From: Chryseobacterium shigense
Lineage (GTDB): Bacteria; Bacteroidota; Bacteroidia; Flavobacteriales; Weeksellaceae
DNA: 64,000 nucleotides
Direction: 5' to 3'
NCBI RefSeq assembly: GCF_900156575.1
Contig: NZ_FTNY01000002.1
Location: 744,001-808,000 of the forward strand
Both the position numbers and the translations under genes were made by a program. This document shows positions 49,837-59,134 of this stretch, piece after piece. A model generated the notes under the pieces. That model did no database searches. It saw only the letters and a list, made by a program, of their open reading frames with translations, and was not told where the DNA came from. Each line of letters begins with the position of its first letter. Position 1 is the first letter of the stretch.

Positions 49837-51902
49837 TTCAAAGTATATTTTACCCCCAGAAAACCTCTGATTCTCTGCATCGGTGCATAGCCGTAAGCAG
49901 TGTCAAAAGTATAATGGTTCGGATTACTTATCGGATCGTCTGCATATTTATCAAAGGGATCAAAAGGTCTCATCAAAGGATCTTTCGGTGTAAAATTGAA
50001 GAGGTTTTTAATTCCGCCATATACCTCAAAACCGGATTTAAAACTTTTTGAAACCTGAATATTGGCTAAAGAGTAAAACGGTGAATATTCCGGGCGGTAG
50101 TCATTCGGCAATACCGGTAGTCTCATCGGCCCGTAGAATTGTCCTGTAAAATCTACAGCCAGATTATTGGCAAACTTGTAAGAGAGATTATAAGTCCCGC
50201 TCCACTTCGGCGCATGCAGCTGCTGTGATTTTTTATTGCCATCATCAAATTTCTGATACACATCGAGATAGGTCACTCCTACATTGACGCTCAAAGGGAA
50301 GCTAAAACTGAAATCCACATTCATGGAAGCTCCTCTGGATATTCCGTACCCATGAAGATTGTCATAAATAATTTTATCCGGATCAGTATCAAAATCTCCT
50401 ACGATTTTATTGCTGAAATAAGTATAAAACGCAGAAGCATCAAACTGCAACAAACGGGTTCCCACAGGAATCTTCCAGATATAATTTAAATTTCCATTCA
50501 CCGATCTCTCAGGTTTCAGGTCAGATTTAATCAGAACTTCCCGTGACCCCGTTAAGGCTGCGTGATCTTCCGTAAACAGATTCACCACTCTGAATCCGGT
50601 TCCGAAATTAAACCTCAGCGTATGATAAGGATTTGGAGAAAATTTCCAGGCAAACCTTGGCGAATGCACTTCATGATGGATCTTATCATAATCAAAACGG
50701 TAGCCTGCCAATACAGTATGTTTCTCACTGATTTCCCACTGATCCTGAACAAATGCACCCCAGATCGGAGATTTCATCGGTGCGTTGGTAATTCCGTCTC
50801 CCGATAAAGTTCCGGGCGTATTGTCATCATAGAAAGTCCGTTTAAAAGTAAGTCCTCCGGTCAAATCATGGTTCCCCAGTTTTTTGCTCCAATACGTTTG
50901 CGCAAAAGCTACTTTTTGAAGCGCATTATACGGATTACTACCATAAAAGGAATTCTGATCGTGATAATTGTAAGAGAACTGGGTAACGATGTATTCTTTT
51001 AAAGGCCATTGATACAATCCAAAAACTTCGGCTCTGTTGGTATAAATACTTTCACCATAGACCTCACTACTTCCCCGATGAGATCTGTCCCACTGCATTT
51101 CTCCACCAAAACGGTCTTCATACAGATACCTCATGGCAAAACTAGCCTGACGGTTTTCCTTTCTCTGAAAATTCCATTTATTAAATACTGATACTCTGCT
51201 TTGTAATGCAGCATCAGTGAAGTTGTCCTTGTTCTGATCTATCTTTTCCTTAAAGCTGAAATAATTTACGCTTAATAAAGAAGCTGCTTTCTTTCCTATA
51301 TTAAATTTTGTTGAAACATCAAGATTATTCTCACTCCACGTGCTCGTCATCATGTCCACACTCAGTTTTGGAGCTGTCAAAGCATTTTTGGTGATAATAT
51401 TAATCACTCCACCCATTGCTTCAGAGCCATAGATGGAAGAGGCCGGACCTTTGACTACTTCAATTCTCTCCACAAGACTGTTCGGAATCCCACTCAGTCC
51501 GTAGACCGTAGACAATGAGCTTACAATAGGCATTCCATCAATCAGAATCATCGTATAAGGCCCTTCAAGACCGTTGATATGGATATCTCCGGTGTTGCAT
51601 ACCGAGCAGTTCAGCTGAGGTTTTACCCCATTCACCATGGCAATAGCCTCAAAAATACTGGGAGTAGGATTTTTCTGGAAAAATTTCTGGCTGTAAACTT
51701 CTACGGCTACAGGGCTTTTTGATCTGCTGAAAGGTTTTATCGTTCCGGTAAGAACCACATCATCAAGGGTACTCATCCTGACTTTCGGTTGAGAAACCGC
51801 AGATGAATCCTTTTCCATAGGATGCTGCACACTCAGACTATCGGTCTCCTGAGAAAAACAATAAGAGGATAAAAGAATTATAGAAAATAGTATTCGCTTC
51901 AT
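49833..51902 (-). CDS. TonB-dependent outer-membrane receptor
   Basis: 689 residues from the ATG at 51900-51902 (MKRILFSIILLSSYCFSQ, a signal peptide). Plug domain about 45-165 with SIFEAIAMVNGVKPQLNCSV and ILIDGMPIVSSLSTVYGLSG; beta-barrel about 190-689 ending FLGVKYTLK. There is no carboxypeptidase-D regulatory-like N-domain. The plug holds a Cys-x-x-Cys pair (NCSVCNTGD, Cys99 and Cys102), and no other Cys was seen in the mature protein. The substrate could be a siderophore, cobalamin or a metal; the Cys pair points to a metal or redox-active ligand. Confidence 0.9.
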   Translation of the reverse strand: MKRILFSIILLSSYCFSQETDSLSVQHPMEKDSSAVSQPKVRMSTLDDVVLTGTIKPFSRSKSPVAVEVYSQKFFQKNPTPSIFEAIAMVNGVKPQLNCSVCNTGDIHINGLEGPYTMILIDGMPIVSSLSTVYGLSGIPNSLVERIEVVKGPASSIYGSEAMGGVINIITKNALTAPKLSVDMMTSTWSENNLDVSTKFNIGKKAASLLSVNYFSFKEKIDQNKDNFTDAALQSRVSVFNKWNFQRKENRQASFAMRYLYEDRFGGEMQWDRSHRGSSEVYGESIYTNRAEVFGLYQWPLKEYIVTQFSYNYHDQNSFYGSNPYNALQKVAFAQTYWSKKLGNHDLTGGLTFKRTFYDDNTPGTLSGDGITNAPMKSPIWGAFVQDQWEISEKHTVLAGYRFDYDKIHHEVHSPRFAWKFSPNPYHTLRFNFGTGFRVVNLFTEDHAALTGSREVLIKSDLKPERSVNGNLNYIWKIPVGTRLLQFDASAFYTYFSNKIVGDFDTDPDKIIYDNLHGYGISRGASMNVDFSFSFPLSVNVGVTYLDVYQKFDDGNKKSQQLHAPKWSGTYNLSYKFANNLAVDFTGQFYGPMRLPVLPNDYRPEYSPFYSLANIQVSKSFKSGFEVYGGIKNLFNFTPKDPLMRPFDPFDKYADDPISNPNHYTFDTAYGYAPMQRIRGFLGVKYTLK

Positions 51903-51920
51903 GAAATTGAAATTGTTAGA

Positions 51921-51949
51921 CAAATCTAACAATTATTTTTGAATTACAA
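51921..51949 (-). promoter_or_regulatory. Promoter of the receptor/thioredoxin operon
   Basis: Minus strand: TTG (51947-51949), an 18-bp spacer and TAGATTTG (51921-51928), close to consensus. It gives a leader of about 15 nt before the ATG. Confidence 0.72.
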
Positions 51950-51993
51950 AACACCATGACAAATGTTGTTAGAATGAATTCACGAAAAATGAT

Positions 51994-52001
51994 TAAATTT
52001 G
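51994..52001 (+). promoter_or_regulatory. -7 element (TAAATTTG) of the hmgA promoter
   Basis: TAAATTTG, 22 bp before the hmgA ATG. A TTG at 51966-51968 is 25 bp upstream, slightly long. It is divergent from the receptor promoter with about 70 bp between. Confidence 0.6.
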
Positions 52002-52023
52002 AGAAACTAGATATAAAAGTACT

Positions 52024-53211
52024 ATGAGATATCATCAGGCGGGAAATATCCCACAAAAAAGACATACGATTTTCAAATCACCGGAAGATAAATTTTACTA
52101 TGAACAGCTTTTCGGAACGGAAGGTTTTCATGGAATTTCATCGCTGCTGTATCATACCCACCGCCCTACACAGATCAAATCCATCGGAGTGCCTAAAGAT
52201 GTCACGCCTAAGATTGCGGTAGAAAAAAATATTGCTCCGAGAATGTTTAAGGGAATGAATGTAACGTCTGAAGATGATTTCATGGATAGCAGAAAGATCC
52301 TTCTGATGAACAATGACCTGAAAATGGGACTGGCGAAACCCAGAAAATCGATGGATTATTTCTACAAAAATGCTGAATGCGATGAGCTTTTATACGTTCA
52401 CAACGGAACCGGAATTTTGAAAACTTTTGTAGGAGATCTGGAATTTGTAACAGGAGATTATCTTATTATTCCCAGAGGAACCATCTATCAGGTTGAGCTG
52501 AATTCAGAAGATACTGTATTTTTCGTGCTTGAAAGCCACTCTCCTATCTATACTCCAAAACGCTACAGAAACGAATTCGGGCAGCTTCTGGAACATTCTC
52601 CGTTCTGCGAAAGAGATATGATCGCCCCTGTTTTCAAAGAGCCAAAAGATGAAAAAGGGGAATTTTTAATTAAAGTCAAAAAAGAAAACCAGATCACGGA
52701 TTTTATCTATGCCACCCACCCGTTTGATGTGGTAGGATGGGACGGATATTTTTATCCTTACAAATTCAATATTAAAAATTTTGAGCCGATTACAGGAAGA
52801 ATTCACCAACCGCCACCGGTACACCAGAATTTTGAAGGTCATAATTTCGTAGTCTGCTCGTTCTGTGCCAGAATGTATGATTACCATCCGATGGCTATTC
52901 CCGCACCTTACAACCATTCCAATATTGACTCTGATGAGGTTTTATTCTACACAGAAGGTGACTTCATGAGCCGTAACCACATTGACCTGATGGACTTTAC
53001 CCTACACCCGGGAGGAATCGTACATGGGCCTCACCCTGGCGCTATGGAAAGAAGCATTGGTAAAAAATTCACGGAAGAATATGCGGTAATGGTCGATCCG
53101 TTCCGTCCGTTAAAAATTACGGAAGAAGCTTTAAAAGTAGAAGATCCATCGTACAAAACTTCATGGCTGGAAGAATCAGACAAAACCATGGAAGACCGTT
53201 CTCAGGAATAA
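52024..53211 (+). CDS. hmgA: Homogentisate 1,2-dioxygenase
   Basis: 395 residues, a cupin-fold ring-cleaving dioxygenase that converts homogentisate to maleylacetoacetate in tyrosine catabolism. Visible: cupin core VHNGTGILKTFVGDLEFVTG and GRIHQPPPVHQNFEGHNFVV. The metal-binding block is DYHPMAIPAPYNHSN (His residues), with FTLHPGGIVHGPHPGAM downstream. First gene of a run of tyrosine-degradation genes; a CoA-transferase follows at 26 bp. Length fits short bacterial homologues. Confidence 0.92.
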   Translation: MRYHQAGNIPQKRHTIFKSPEDKFYYEQLFGTEGFHGISSLLYHTHRPTQIKSIGVPKDVTPKIAVEKNIAPRMFKGMNVTSEDDFMDSRKILLMNNDLKMGLAKPRKSMDYFYKNAECDELLYVHNGTGILKTFVGDLEFVTGDYLIIPRGTIYQVELNSEDTVFFVLESHSPIYTPKRYRNEFGQLLEHSPFCERDMIAPVFKEPKDEKGEFLIKVKKENQITDFIYATHPFDVVGWDGYFYPYKFNIKNFEPITGRIHQPPPVHQNFEGHNFVVCSFCARMYDYHPMAIPAPYNHSNIDSDEVLFYTEGDFMSRNHIDLMDFTLHPGGIVHGPHPGAMERSIGKKFTEEYAVMVDPFRPLKITEEALKVEDPSYKTSWLEESDKTMEDRSQE

Positions 53212-53237
53212 AAAATCACTCAAAAAAAAATTTCATT

Positions 53238-54512
53238 ATGTACAATTACATTAGTGCAGAAGAAGCCATATATACTGTAAAAAGCGGAAACCGCGTATTT
53301 TTTCACGGAAGTGCATGTACTCCGAATTATCTTATTGATGAACTGGCAAGACAGTCTCACCGTCTGGAAAATGTAGAAATGGTTTCCATTACGCAGCAAG
53401 GAAATGTGGAAATTGCAAAACCCCAATACAAGGATCATTTCTTTGTCAACTCTTTATTCGTTTCAACTCCTGTACGGGATGCAGTAAATTCTGAGCGCGG
53501 AGATTTTGTCCCTGTTTTCCTAAGTGAAATTCCTATTCTGTTCAGAAAAAATATCCTGCCGCTGGATGTGGCTTTAATAACTGTTTCTCCACCGGACAAA
53601 CATGGTTTCTGTACCCTCGGAACATCAGTAGATGTAGCAAGAGCCGCAGTAGACACGGCCAAGCTTATTGTAGCTATCGTAAATCCTCTGATGCCGAGAA
53701 CGCACGGAGACGGAATGATCCACATTAGCAGAATTCATAAGCTTGTATGGCATGAAGAGGAACTTCCTACCGTAGACTATGGCTCAAAGGTAGGTGAAGT
53801 TGAAATGCTTGTTGGCAAAAATGTAGCTGAACTGATTGATGACAGATCTACTCTTCAAATGGGGATCGGTACTATTCCGGATGCTGTTTTAAAGTGCTTA
53901 ACGAATCACAAAGACCTGGGTGTACACACTGAAATGCTGAGTGACGGAGTCATTGATCTGATTCAAAATGATATTATTAACAATAAATACAAAGGCTACA
54001 ACGATAATAAAACCATCACAAGTTTTTGTTTCGGAACCCGAAAACTCTATGATTATGTAGATGACAATACTGTTTTTGATTTTAAAGATGTAAGTGATGT
54101 CAACTTCCCGATCAATATTATGAGGAACAAGAAGATGGTAGCCATCAATTCTGCCATCGAAATCGACCTTACGGGACAAGTATGTGCAGATTCCATCGGA
54201 ACATTGCAGTACAGTGGAATTGGAGGTCAAATGGACTTTATGAGAGGAGCGGCTTTGAGTGAAGATGGAAAACCAATCATCGCAATTACTTCCAGAACTA
54301 AAAAAGGGGTCTCCAGAATCGTTCCTTATCTTAAACAGGGAGCCGGGGTTGTAACTACAAGAGGACATATTCATTATGTCGTGACAGAATATGGTACGGC
54401 TTATCTATATGGTAAAAATCTGCGCCAAAGGGCTCAGGAACTCATCAGTATTGCACATCCTGACGACAGAGAAACACTGGAAAGGGCTGCTTATGAACGT
54501 TTTAAACAATAA
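53238..54512 (+). CDS. Acetyl-CoA hydrolase/transferase family protein
   Basis: 424 residues from the ATG at 53238 (MYNYISAEEAIYTVKSGNRV); the longer in-frame ATG at 53163 lies inside hmgA and is rejected. Class I CoA-transferase fold: GIGTIPDAVLKCLTNHKDLG (about 190-210), then HTEMLSDGVIDL, where the Glu is the residue that forms the acyl-CoA thioester. It closely follows hmgA (26 bp). 4-hydroxybutyrate or acetate CoA-transferase homologues share the fold. Inference: it could activate acetoacetate released from fumarylacetoacetate. Confidence 0.85.
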   Translation: MYNYISAEEAIYTVKSGNRVFFHGSACTPNYLIDELARQSHRLENVEMVSITQQGNVEIAKPQYKDHFFVNSLFVSTPVRDAVNSERGDFVPVFLSEIPILFRKNILPLDVALITVSPPDKHGFCTLGTSVDVARAAVDTAKLIVAIVNPLMPRTHGDGMIHISRIHKLVWHEEELPTVDYGSKVGEVEMLVGKNVAELIDDRSTLQMGIGTIPDAVLKCLTNHKDLGVHTEMLSDGVIDLIQNDIINNKYKGYNDNKTITSFCFGTRKLYDYVDDNTVFDFKDVSDVNFPINIMRNKKMVAINSAIEIDLTGQVCADSIGTLQYSGIGGQMDFMRGAALSEDGKPIIAITSRTKKGVSRIVPYLKQGAGVVTTRGHIHYVVTEYGTAYLYGKNLRQRAQELISIAHPDDRETLERAAYERFKQ

Positions 54513-54650
54513 TCATATTCACGGATCGCTTTTTTTATTCCAGATTTTTATCGTAAAATCAACGTAATGTGAACAAAAACGAAACTAATCTTAAAAAAAA
54601 TTTAATATTTTGGCAGTGTTTTTGATAAACTCATTCAAAACATAAGGAAA

Positions 54651-55445
54651 TTGAAGACTATATATAATTCGATAAGAGAAGAAGTTGAAAAGCATTTGAA
54701 AGTAAGGAATTCTGTTTTGGGAAATGTGAGCGAATGGAAGCGAAGCCACTATATTATTCTTTCCGAAATTATTAAAGATGAATTATCCGGCTCTGAAGAA
54801 TTAAAAGGTGGAAAAAAATTTGAAATAGGAAATACGATCTCACACGTCACTTTGCAGCGTTTTTTTGAAAATGATTATCAGGATAAAACCCACAATGATC
54901 TCAGGTTTCTGAAAACGCTCGATAAAATATGCATTTTCCTTGGATACAGAGACTTAAATGACTACATACAGTCGGTAAAGCTCAAAAACAAAGAAAAAGA
55001 GCTTGGAAATGATCTGGAATTTCTCACAAAAATGGTATACAATTATTGTGCAACCGCATTTGAATTTTACAAACATTTCCCGGCACACAAACCGGATTTT
55101 TTTAAAGAACTGGTATTTGATGATTCTCCGTTTTTAGAAAGAACCTCACAGTTTAGCAAGGAATTGTGTGATAGGGATTTCCAGCTGGTAACCAAAAAAA
55201 ACCGTTCAAATTATGAAGTTTTTGACATTCACCTTGTGACGGATGAACCCGACAAAAAAATACTGGAAACCCAGGAATTCTGGAATCTGCTGTTTAAAGT
55301 GGGTGAAACCGGAGAAGAACACTTTGTCAATCAACTTAATACCCAGATTTATTTTATCCGTAAAATAGACAATGTATGGAAGATATGGGACAATTATAAT
55401 CCTGACGCCGGAAGACTCAACAGAAAAGTAGAAACTGATAAATAA
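54651..55445 (+). CDS. Unidentified regulator-like protein
   Basis: 264 residues from a TTG at 54651. About residues 55-105 read ISHVTLQRFFENDYQDKTHN then LRFLKTLDKICIFLGYRD LNDYI. Bacteroidota proteins of similar layout (a helical bundle with IS-x-x-TL-x-RFF and YLGY motifs) are usually thought to bind DNA. A long C-terminal part of about 150 residues is predicted mixed helix/strand with no known domain. It lies between the acetyl-CoA hydrolase and hppD, so control of tyrosine catabolism is an attractive guess. Confidence 0.65.
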   Translation: MKTIYNSIREEVEKHLKVRNSVLGNVSEWKRSHYIILSEIIKDELSGSEELKGGKKFEIGNTISHVTLQRFFENDYQDKTHNDLRFLKTLDKICIFLGYRDLNDYIQSVKLKNKEKELGNDLEFLTKMVYNYCATAFEFYKHFPAHKPDFFKELVFDDSPFLERTSQFSKELCDRDFQLVTKKNRSNYEVFDIHLVTDEPDKKILETQEFWNLLFKVGETGEEHFVNQLNTQIYFIRKIDNVWKIWDNYNPDAGRLNRKVETDK

Positions 55446-55480
55446 AAAAAGCCGTAGAAGATTCTACGGCTTTCCTTTTC
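55445..55480 (+). terminator. Intrinsic terminator before hppD
   Basis: AAAGCCGTAGAA (55448-55459) and TTCTACGGCTTT (55462-55473), a 12-bp perfect stem with a 2-nt gap between arms, then TTTTC. It separates the unknown gene from hppD. Confidence 0.8.
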
Positions 55481-55677
55481 GAAAATATTTCTCTCTCACT
55501 TGTTCTTTGTATAACAAATGTAGACATCCCTTTCCATTATAATTAAACTTAAATATACTTAAATGAACTCTTCTTTAACTTTATGTTAAGTATATTCAAG
55601 GAATCCTTTTGAATCCTTTCGCTATTTATAAGATTTTTGTAATTTGCATACATTAAAATAAAAGTAAAAATAGAAAT

Positions 55678-56808
55678 ATGTCAACACTTACATTTGCCGA
55701 AAAAATTGCTCAAGCTGAGAATTTTTTACCGATCAACGGTACAGATTACATTGAGTTTTATGTAGGAAATGCTAAACAGGCTGCCCATTATTACAAAACC
55801 GCTTTCGGTTTTCAGTCTGTAGCATATGCTGGTCCTGAAACAGGAGTAAGAGACCGCGCTTCTTATGTTCTTCAACAAGGGAAAATAAGATTGGTACTAA
55901 CCACGGGGCTTAATTCCGATTCACCGATCAGCGAACACGTAAAAAAACATGGTGACGGAGTGAAAATTTTGGCACTTTGGGTAGATGATGCGTATGATGC
56001 TTTTGAAGAAACAACCAAAAGAGGTGGAAAGCCTTATCTTGAGCCCGTTACTTTGACAGACGAGCACGGTGAAGTAAGAATGTCCGGAATTTATACCTAC
56101 GGAGAGACGATTCACATGTTTATCGAAAGAAAAAATTACAAGGGAGCTTTCATGCCAGGATATGAAAAATGGGAAAGCGCCTACAATCCTGAAGACGCAG
56201 GTTTATTATATGTAGACCACTGCGTAGGAAACGTAGACTGGAATAGAATGATCCCCACGGTAGAATGGTACGAAAAAGTAATGGGATTCGTAAACATCCT
56301 TTCTTTTGACGATAAGCAGATCAATACAGAATATTCTGCATTGATGTCTAAAGTAATGTCAAACGGAAACGGATTTGCCAAATTCCCGATCAATGAACCG
56401 GCAGAAGGTAAAAAGAAATCTCAGGTAGAAGAATACCTTGACTTCTACGAAGGAGAAGGAGTACAGCATATCGCTGTGGCTACAAGGGATATCATCCACA
56501 CCGTCACTGAATTGAAGAAACGTGGTGTAGAATTCCTTTCCGCTCCACCAGAGGCTTATTATGACATGGTTCCTGAAAGAGTGGGTCATATTGACGAAGA
56601 TCTTAAAAAATTACAGGACTTAGGCATCCTTATTGATCATGATGAAGAAGGATACTTACTTCAGATCTTTACCAAGCCTGTAGAAGACCGTCCTACCCTT
56701 TTCTTCGAAATTATTGAAAGACATGGTGCACAAAGTTTTGGTGCCGGAAACTTCAAGGCATTGTTCGAAGCACTGGAGAGAGAACAAGACAGAAGAGGAA
56801 ATCTTTAA
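55678..56808 (+). CDS. hppD: 4-hydroxyphenylpyruvate dioxygenase
   Basis: 376 residues, two VOC domains. It makes homogentisate, the substrate of HmgA. N-terminal VOC: INGTDYIEFYVGNAKQAAHY; C-terminal VOC: VDHCVGNVDWNRMIPTVEWYE with the first iron His. Second His: GVQHIAVAT; Glu ligand: TLFFEIIERHG. Length and triad agree with the family. A 5' spacer of about 200 bp may hold an AT-rich promoter; the best -7 candidate has a single-base spacing defect. Confidence 0.95.
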   Translation: MSTLTFAEKIAQAENFLPINGTDYIEFYVGNAKQAAHYYKTAFGFQSVAYAGPETGVRDRASYVLQQGKIRLVLTTGLNSDSPISEHVKKHGDGVKILALWVDDAYDAFEETTKRGGKPYLEPVTLTDEHGEVRMSGIYTYGETIHMFIERKNYKGAFMPGYEKWESAYNPEDAGLLYVDHCVGNVDWNRMIPTVEWYEKVMGFVNILSFDDKQINTEYSALMSKVMSNGNGFAKFPINEPAEGKKKSQVEEYLDFYEGEGVQHIAVATRDIIHTVTELKKRGVEFLSAPPEAYYDMVPERVGHIDEDLKKLQDLGILIDHDEEGYLLQIFTKPVEDRPTLFFEIIERHGAQSFGAGNFKALFEALEREQDRRGNL

Positions 56809-56824
56809 TTTTATAATACATTGC

Positions 56825-56865
56825 AAGTTTTGTCAGGACTTTTCATCCTGACAAAACTTTTTTTA
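56825..56865 (+). terminator. Intrinsic terminator of hppD
   Basis: AAGTTTTGTCAGGA (56825-56838) and TCCTGACAAAACTT (56846-56859), a 14-bp perfect stem with a 7-nt loop and T7 tail. Its position inside an upstream in-frame extension of the next gene argues for the ATG at 56878. Confidence 0.9.
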
Positions 56866-56877
56866 AAAACACATCAT

Positions 56878-57336
56878 ATGAGAAAAATTTTTATCGGGAT
56901 TTTATTTTTCGGAACATTAAGCCTTAGTGCTCAATATGGAACCCTAAATGAAATCCTTAATCGCCTGGAAGAAAGAAAAGGCATCAATCAACATCTGGAA
57001 ACTGAAAACATTGACAACAAGAAATTTGTCTTTATCAAAGATGCAGAAGACCATACAGAAAGAGATTTTATCGTTATTAAAGGAAACCAGGCTACCTATG
57101 TAGAAGTTTTTGATGACAAAGCTACCGGAGAAAGCAGTTCAAACGTTTTTACCGGGGATATTGTCAGAAAAAAAAACATTGTTTCCCTACGCGCAGACAA
57201 ACTTGAAAACAAAAAAGTTCCGATGCCCGTAACCAAAACTTTACTGCTCACCAAGCAGAAAGATATTCTGTATCTTATTGATGTCAATACGAAAGACCGA
57301 TGGATAGATGAGGCTTCTTATTCCAAAAAGAAATAA
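56878..57336 (+). CDS. Secreted hypothetical protein
   Basis: 152 residues from the ATG at 56878 (MRKIFIGILFFGTLSLSAQ is a signal peptide). The mature part is a small basic domain with TLNEILNRLEERKGINQHLE and a C-terminal PVTKTLLLTKQKDILYLIDV. I do not recognise the family. It lies between hppD (after its terminator) and fah. Confidence 0.75.
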   Translation: MRKIFIGILFFGTLSLSAQYGTLNEILNRLEERKGINQHLETENIDNKKFVFIKDAEDHTERDFIVIKGNQATYVEVFDDKATGESSSNVFTGDIVRKKNIVSLRADKLENKKVPMPVTKTLLLTKQKDILYLIDVNTKDRWIDEASYSKKK

Positions 57337-57415
57337 ATTCCCATGAACATCAAATCGGGATAGCCAATCTCTGTAGATTCGTTATCTTACAAACTTAATT
57401 TAATTCTAAAACTTT

Positions 57416-58663
57416 ATGAAATCATTTGTAGAATATTCTTCGGATTCAGACTTTTCTATACATAATATTCCTTTCGGAGTAACAGTTTTTAACAAAGAAT
57501 ATATCGGATGCTGTACGAGAATCGGAGATCAGATTGTGGATCTTGCCACTCTCCATGATCTTGGGTATTTTGAAGACATTAAAGGATTGGAAGATAATGT
57601 TTTTGAAGCCTATACTCTCAACGAGTTTATCGAACTTGGAAAACCCATTACCAATGCGGCACGTACCAGAATTCAGGAACTTCTGCTGGAAGGTTCCATT
57701 TTGTCAAAAGACGAAAAAACGATTGCAGATGCATTCTATGACCTGGACAAAGTAAAAATGATGATGCCTGTACACATCGCAAATTACACGGATTTTTACA
57801 GCAGCATTGAACACGCTACCAACGTAGGAAAAATGTTCCGCGACCCGGACAACGCTTTACTCCCGAACTGGAAACATCTTCCGGTAGGATACCATGGAAG
57901 AGCTTCCTCCATCGTAGTTTCAGGAACTGATATCAACCGTCCTAAAGGGCAAACGAAACCTGCAGATGCAGACCAGCCCCTTTTCGGACCTAGCAAACAG
58001 TTGGATTTTGAACTTGAAATGGCATTTATTCTTAACAGAAACTCAGAAATGGGCGAAAGTATTTCCACAAAGGATGCTGAAGAGGCCATCTTCGGAATGG
58101 TGATATTCAACGACTGGTCGGCAAGAGATATCCAGGCCTGGGAATATGTTCCGCTGGGACCTTTCCTTGGTAAAAACTTTGGGTCTTCTATCTCTCCATG
58201 GGTAGTCACTATGGAAGCACTGGAGCCATTCAGAACAGCTTCTCCAAAACAGGAGCCTGCAGTTTTAGACTATTTACAGTTTGAAGGTGATAAAAATTAC
58301 GATATCAATCTTGAAGTATATTTACAGCCTGAAAACGGTGAAGAAAACCTGATTTCAGAAAGTAACTATAAATTCATGTACTGGAATATGACGCAGCAAT
58401 TGGCCCATCATACCATCAACGGATGTAATGTGGAAGTTGGAGATCTATACGCCAGCGGAACCATTTCAGGAAGTGATCCAAAATCTTTCGGATCTATGCT
58501 GGAACTGACCTGGAGAGGTCAAAACCCTTTACAGCTGAAAGACGGAAAAGAAAGAAAATTCATTGAAGATAACGATACCGTTACCATGAAAGCATGGTCT
58601 GAAAAAGACGGTGTAAGAGTAGGTTTCGGAGAAGTTTCCGGTAAAATTATTCCAACTACTTAA
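57416..58663 (+). CDS. fahA: Fumarylacetoacetase
   Basis: 415 residues. It cleaves fumarylacetoacetate to fumarate and acetoacetate, the last tyrosine-catabolic step. N-terminal SH3-like part (PFGVTVFNKEYIGCCTRIGD) and FAH catalytic domain: DFYSSIEHATNVGKMFRDPD, HLPVGYHGRASSIVVSGTDI, DFELEMAFILNRN and FGMVIFNDWSARDIQAWEYV, carrying the acidic metal ligands. In the maleylacetoacetate route an isomerase is needed too; none was recognised in this window. Confidence 0.94.
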   Translation: MKSFVEYSSDSDFSIHNIPFGVTVFNKEYIGCCTRIGDQIVDLATLHDLGYFEDIKGLEDNVFEAYTLNEFIELGKPITNAARTRIQELLLEGSILSKDEKTIADAFYDLDKVKMMMPVHIANYTDFYSSIEHATNVGKMFRDPDNALLPNWKHLPVGYHGRASSIVVSGTDINRPKGQTKPADADQPLFGPSKQLDFELEMAFILNRNSEMGESISTKDAEEAIFGMVIFNDWSARDIQAWEYVPLGPFLGKNFGSSISPWVVTMEALEPFRTASPKQEPAVLDYLQFEGDKNYDINLEVYLQPENGEENLISESNYKFMYWNMTQQLAHHTINGCNVEVGDLYASGTISGSDPKSFGSMLELTWRGQNPLQLKDGKERKFIEDNDTVTMKAWSEKDGVRVGFGEVSGKIIPTT

Positions 58664-58670
58664 TATTTTC

Positions 58671-58690
58671 AACCACAAAAGTCACAAAAG
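58671..58690 (+). repeat. Left terminal inverted repeat of the GxxExxY unit
   Basis: 20-bp sequence whose exact reverse complement is at 59135-59154. A one-mismatch copy is at 43609-43628. Confidence 0.85.
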
Positions 58691-58696
58691 ATTTTT

Positions 58697-59104
58697 ATGA
58701 TTACACAGTCATATTTAACTGATCTGACATACAAGATAAACGGCGCCTGCATAGAAGTTCACAAAATTCTAGGCGCCGGATTATTAGAAAGTGTATATCA
58801 TAAATGTCTGGAAGAAGAGTTCAGATTAAGAAACATTAATTTTCAATCTGAGCTAAAAGTTCCTGTAGTCTATAAAGGAAAGGAAATCAAATGTGACTTT
58901 TTTTGTGATTTTTTAGTTGAAGACTTAATTGTTGTCGAATTAAAATCAGTCACTGAGCTCAATGATATTCACCGATCTCAAATTTTAAATTATATTAATT
59001 TAATGAAGAAGCCCAAAGGAATTCTAATTAATTTTAATGTAAAAAACTTGTATCATGAAGGACAGGAAACTTTTGTAAATAAATATTACAATATGCTTTT
59101 TTGA
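58697..59104 (+). CDS. GxxExxY protein, PD-(D/E)xK nuclease-like
   Basis: 135 residues. The family signature appears as GAGLLESVYHKCL (Gly-x-x-Glu-x-x-Tyr), followed by a nuclease-like core: CDFFCDFLVEDLIVVELKSV, i.e. the Asp and Glu-x-Lys of the PD-(D/E)xK fold, then HRSQILNYINLMKKPKGILI. Members are numerous in Bacteroidota and elsewhere, without a proven function. No toxin partner or transposase is encoded nearby. Flanking inverted repeats suggest it moves as a unit. Confidence 0.9.
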   Translation: MITQSYLTDLTYKINGACIEVHKILGAGLLESVYHKCLEEEFRLRNINFQSELKVPVVYKGKEIKCDFFCDFLVEDLIVVELKSVTELNDIHRSQILNYINLMKKPKGILINFNVKNLYHEGQETFVNKYYNMLF

Positions 59105-59134
59105 ACTTTAAAACAATTGATTTTACTTTAAAAA

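Noticed and set aside
53163-53237. Longer N-terminus for the CoA-transferase
   Set aside because: It overlaps the end of hmgA by 49 bp and the residues do not look like family sequence; the ATG at 53238 fits.
56821-56877. Upstream start for the secreted protein
   Set aside because: That segment contains the hppD terminator hairpin, and the ATG at 56878 begins a good signal peptide.
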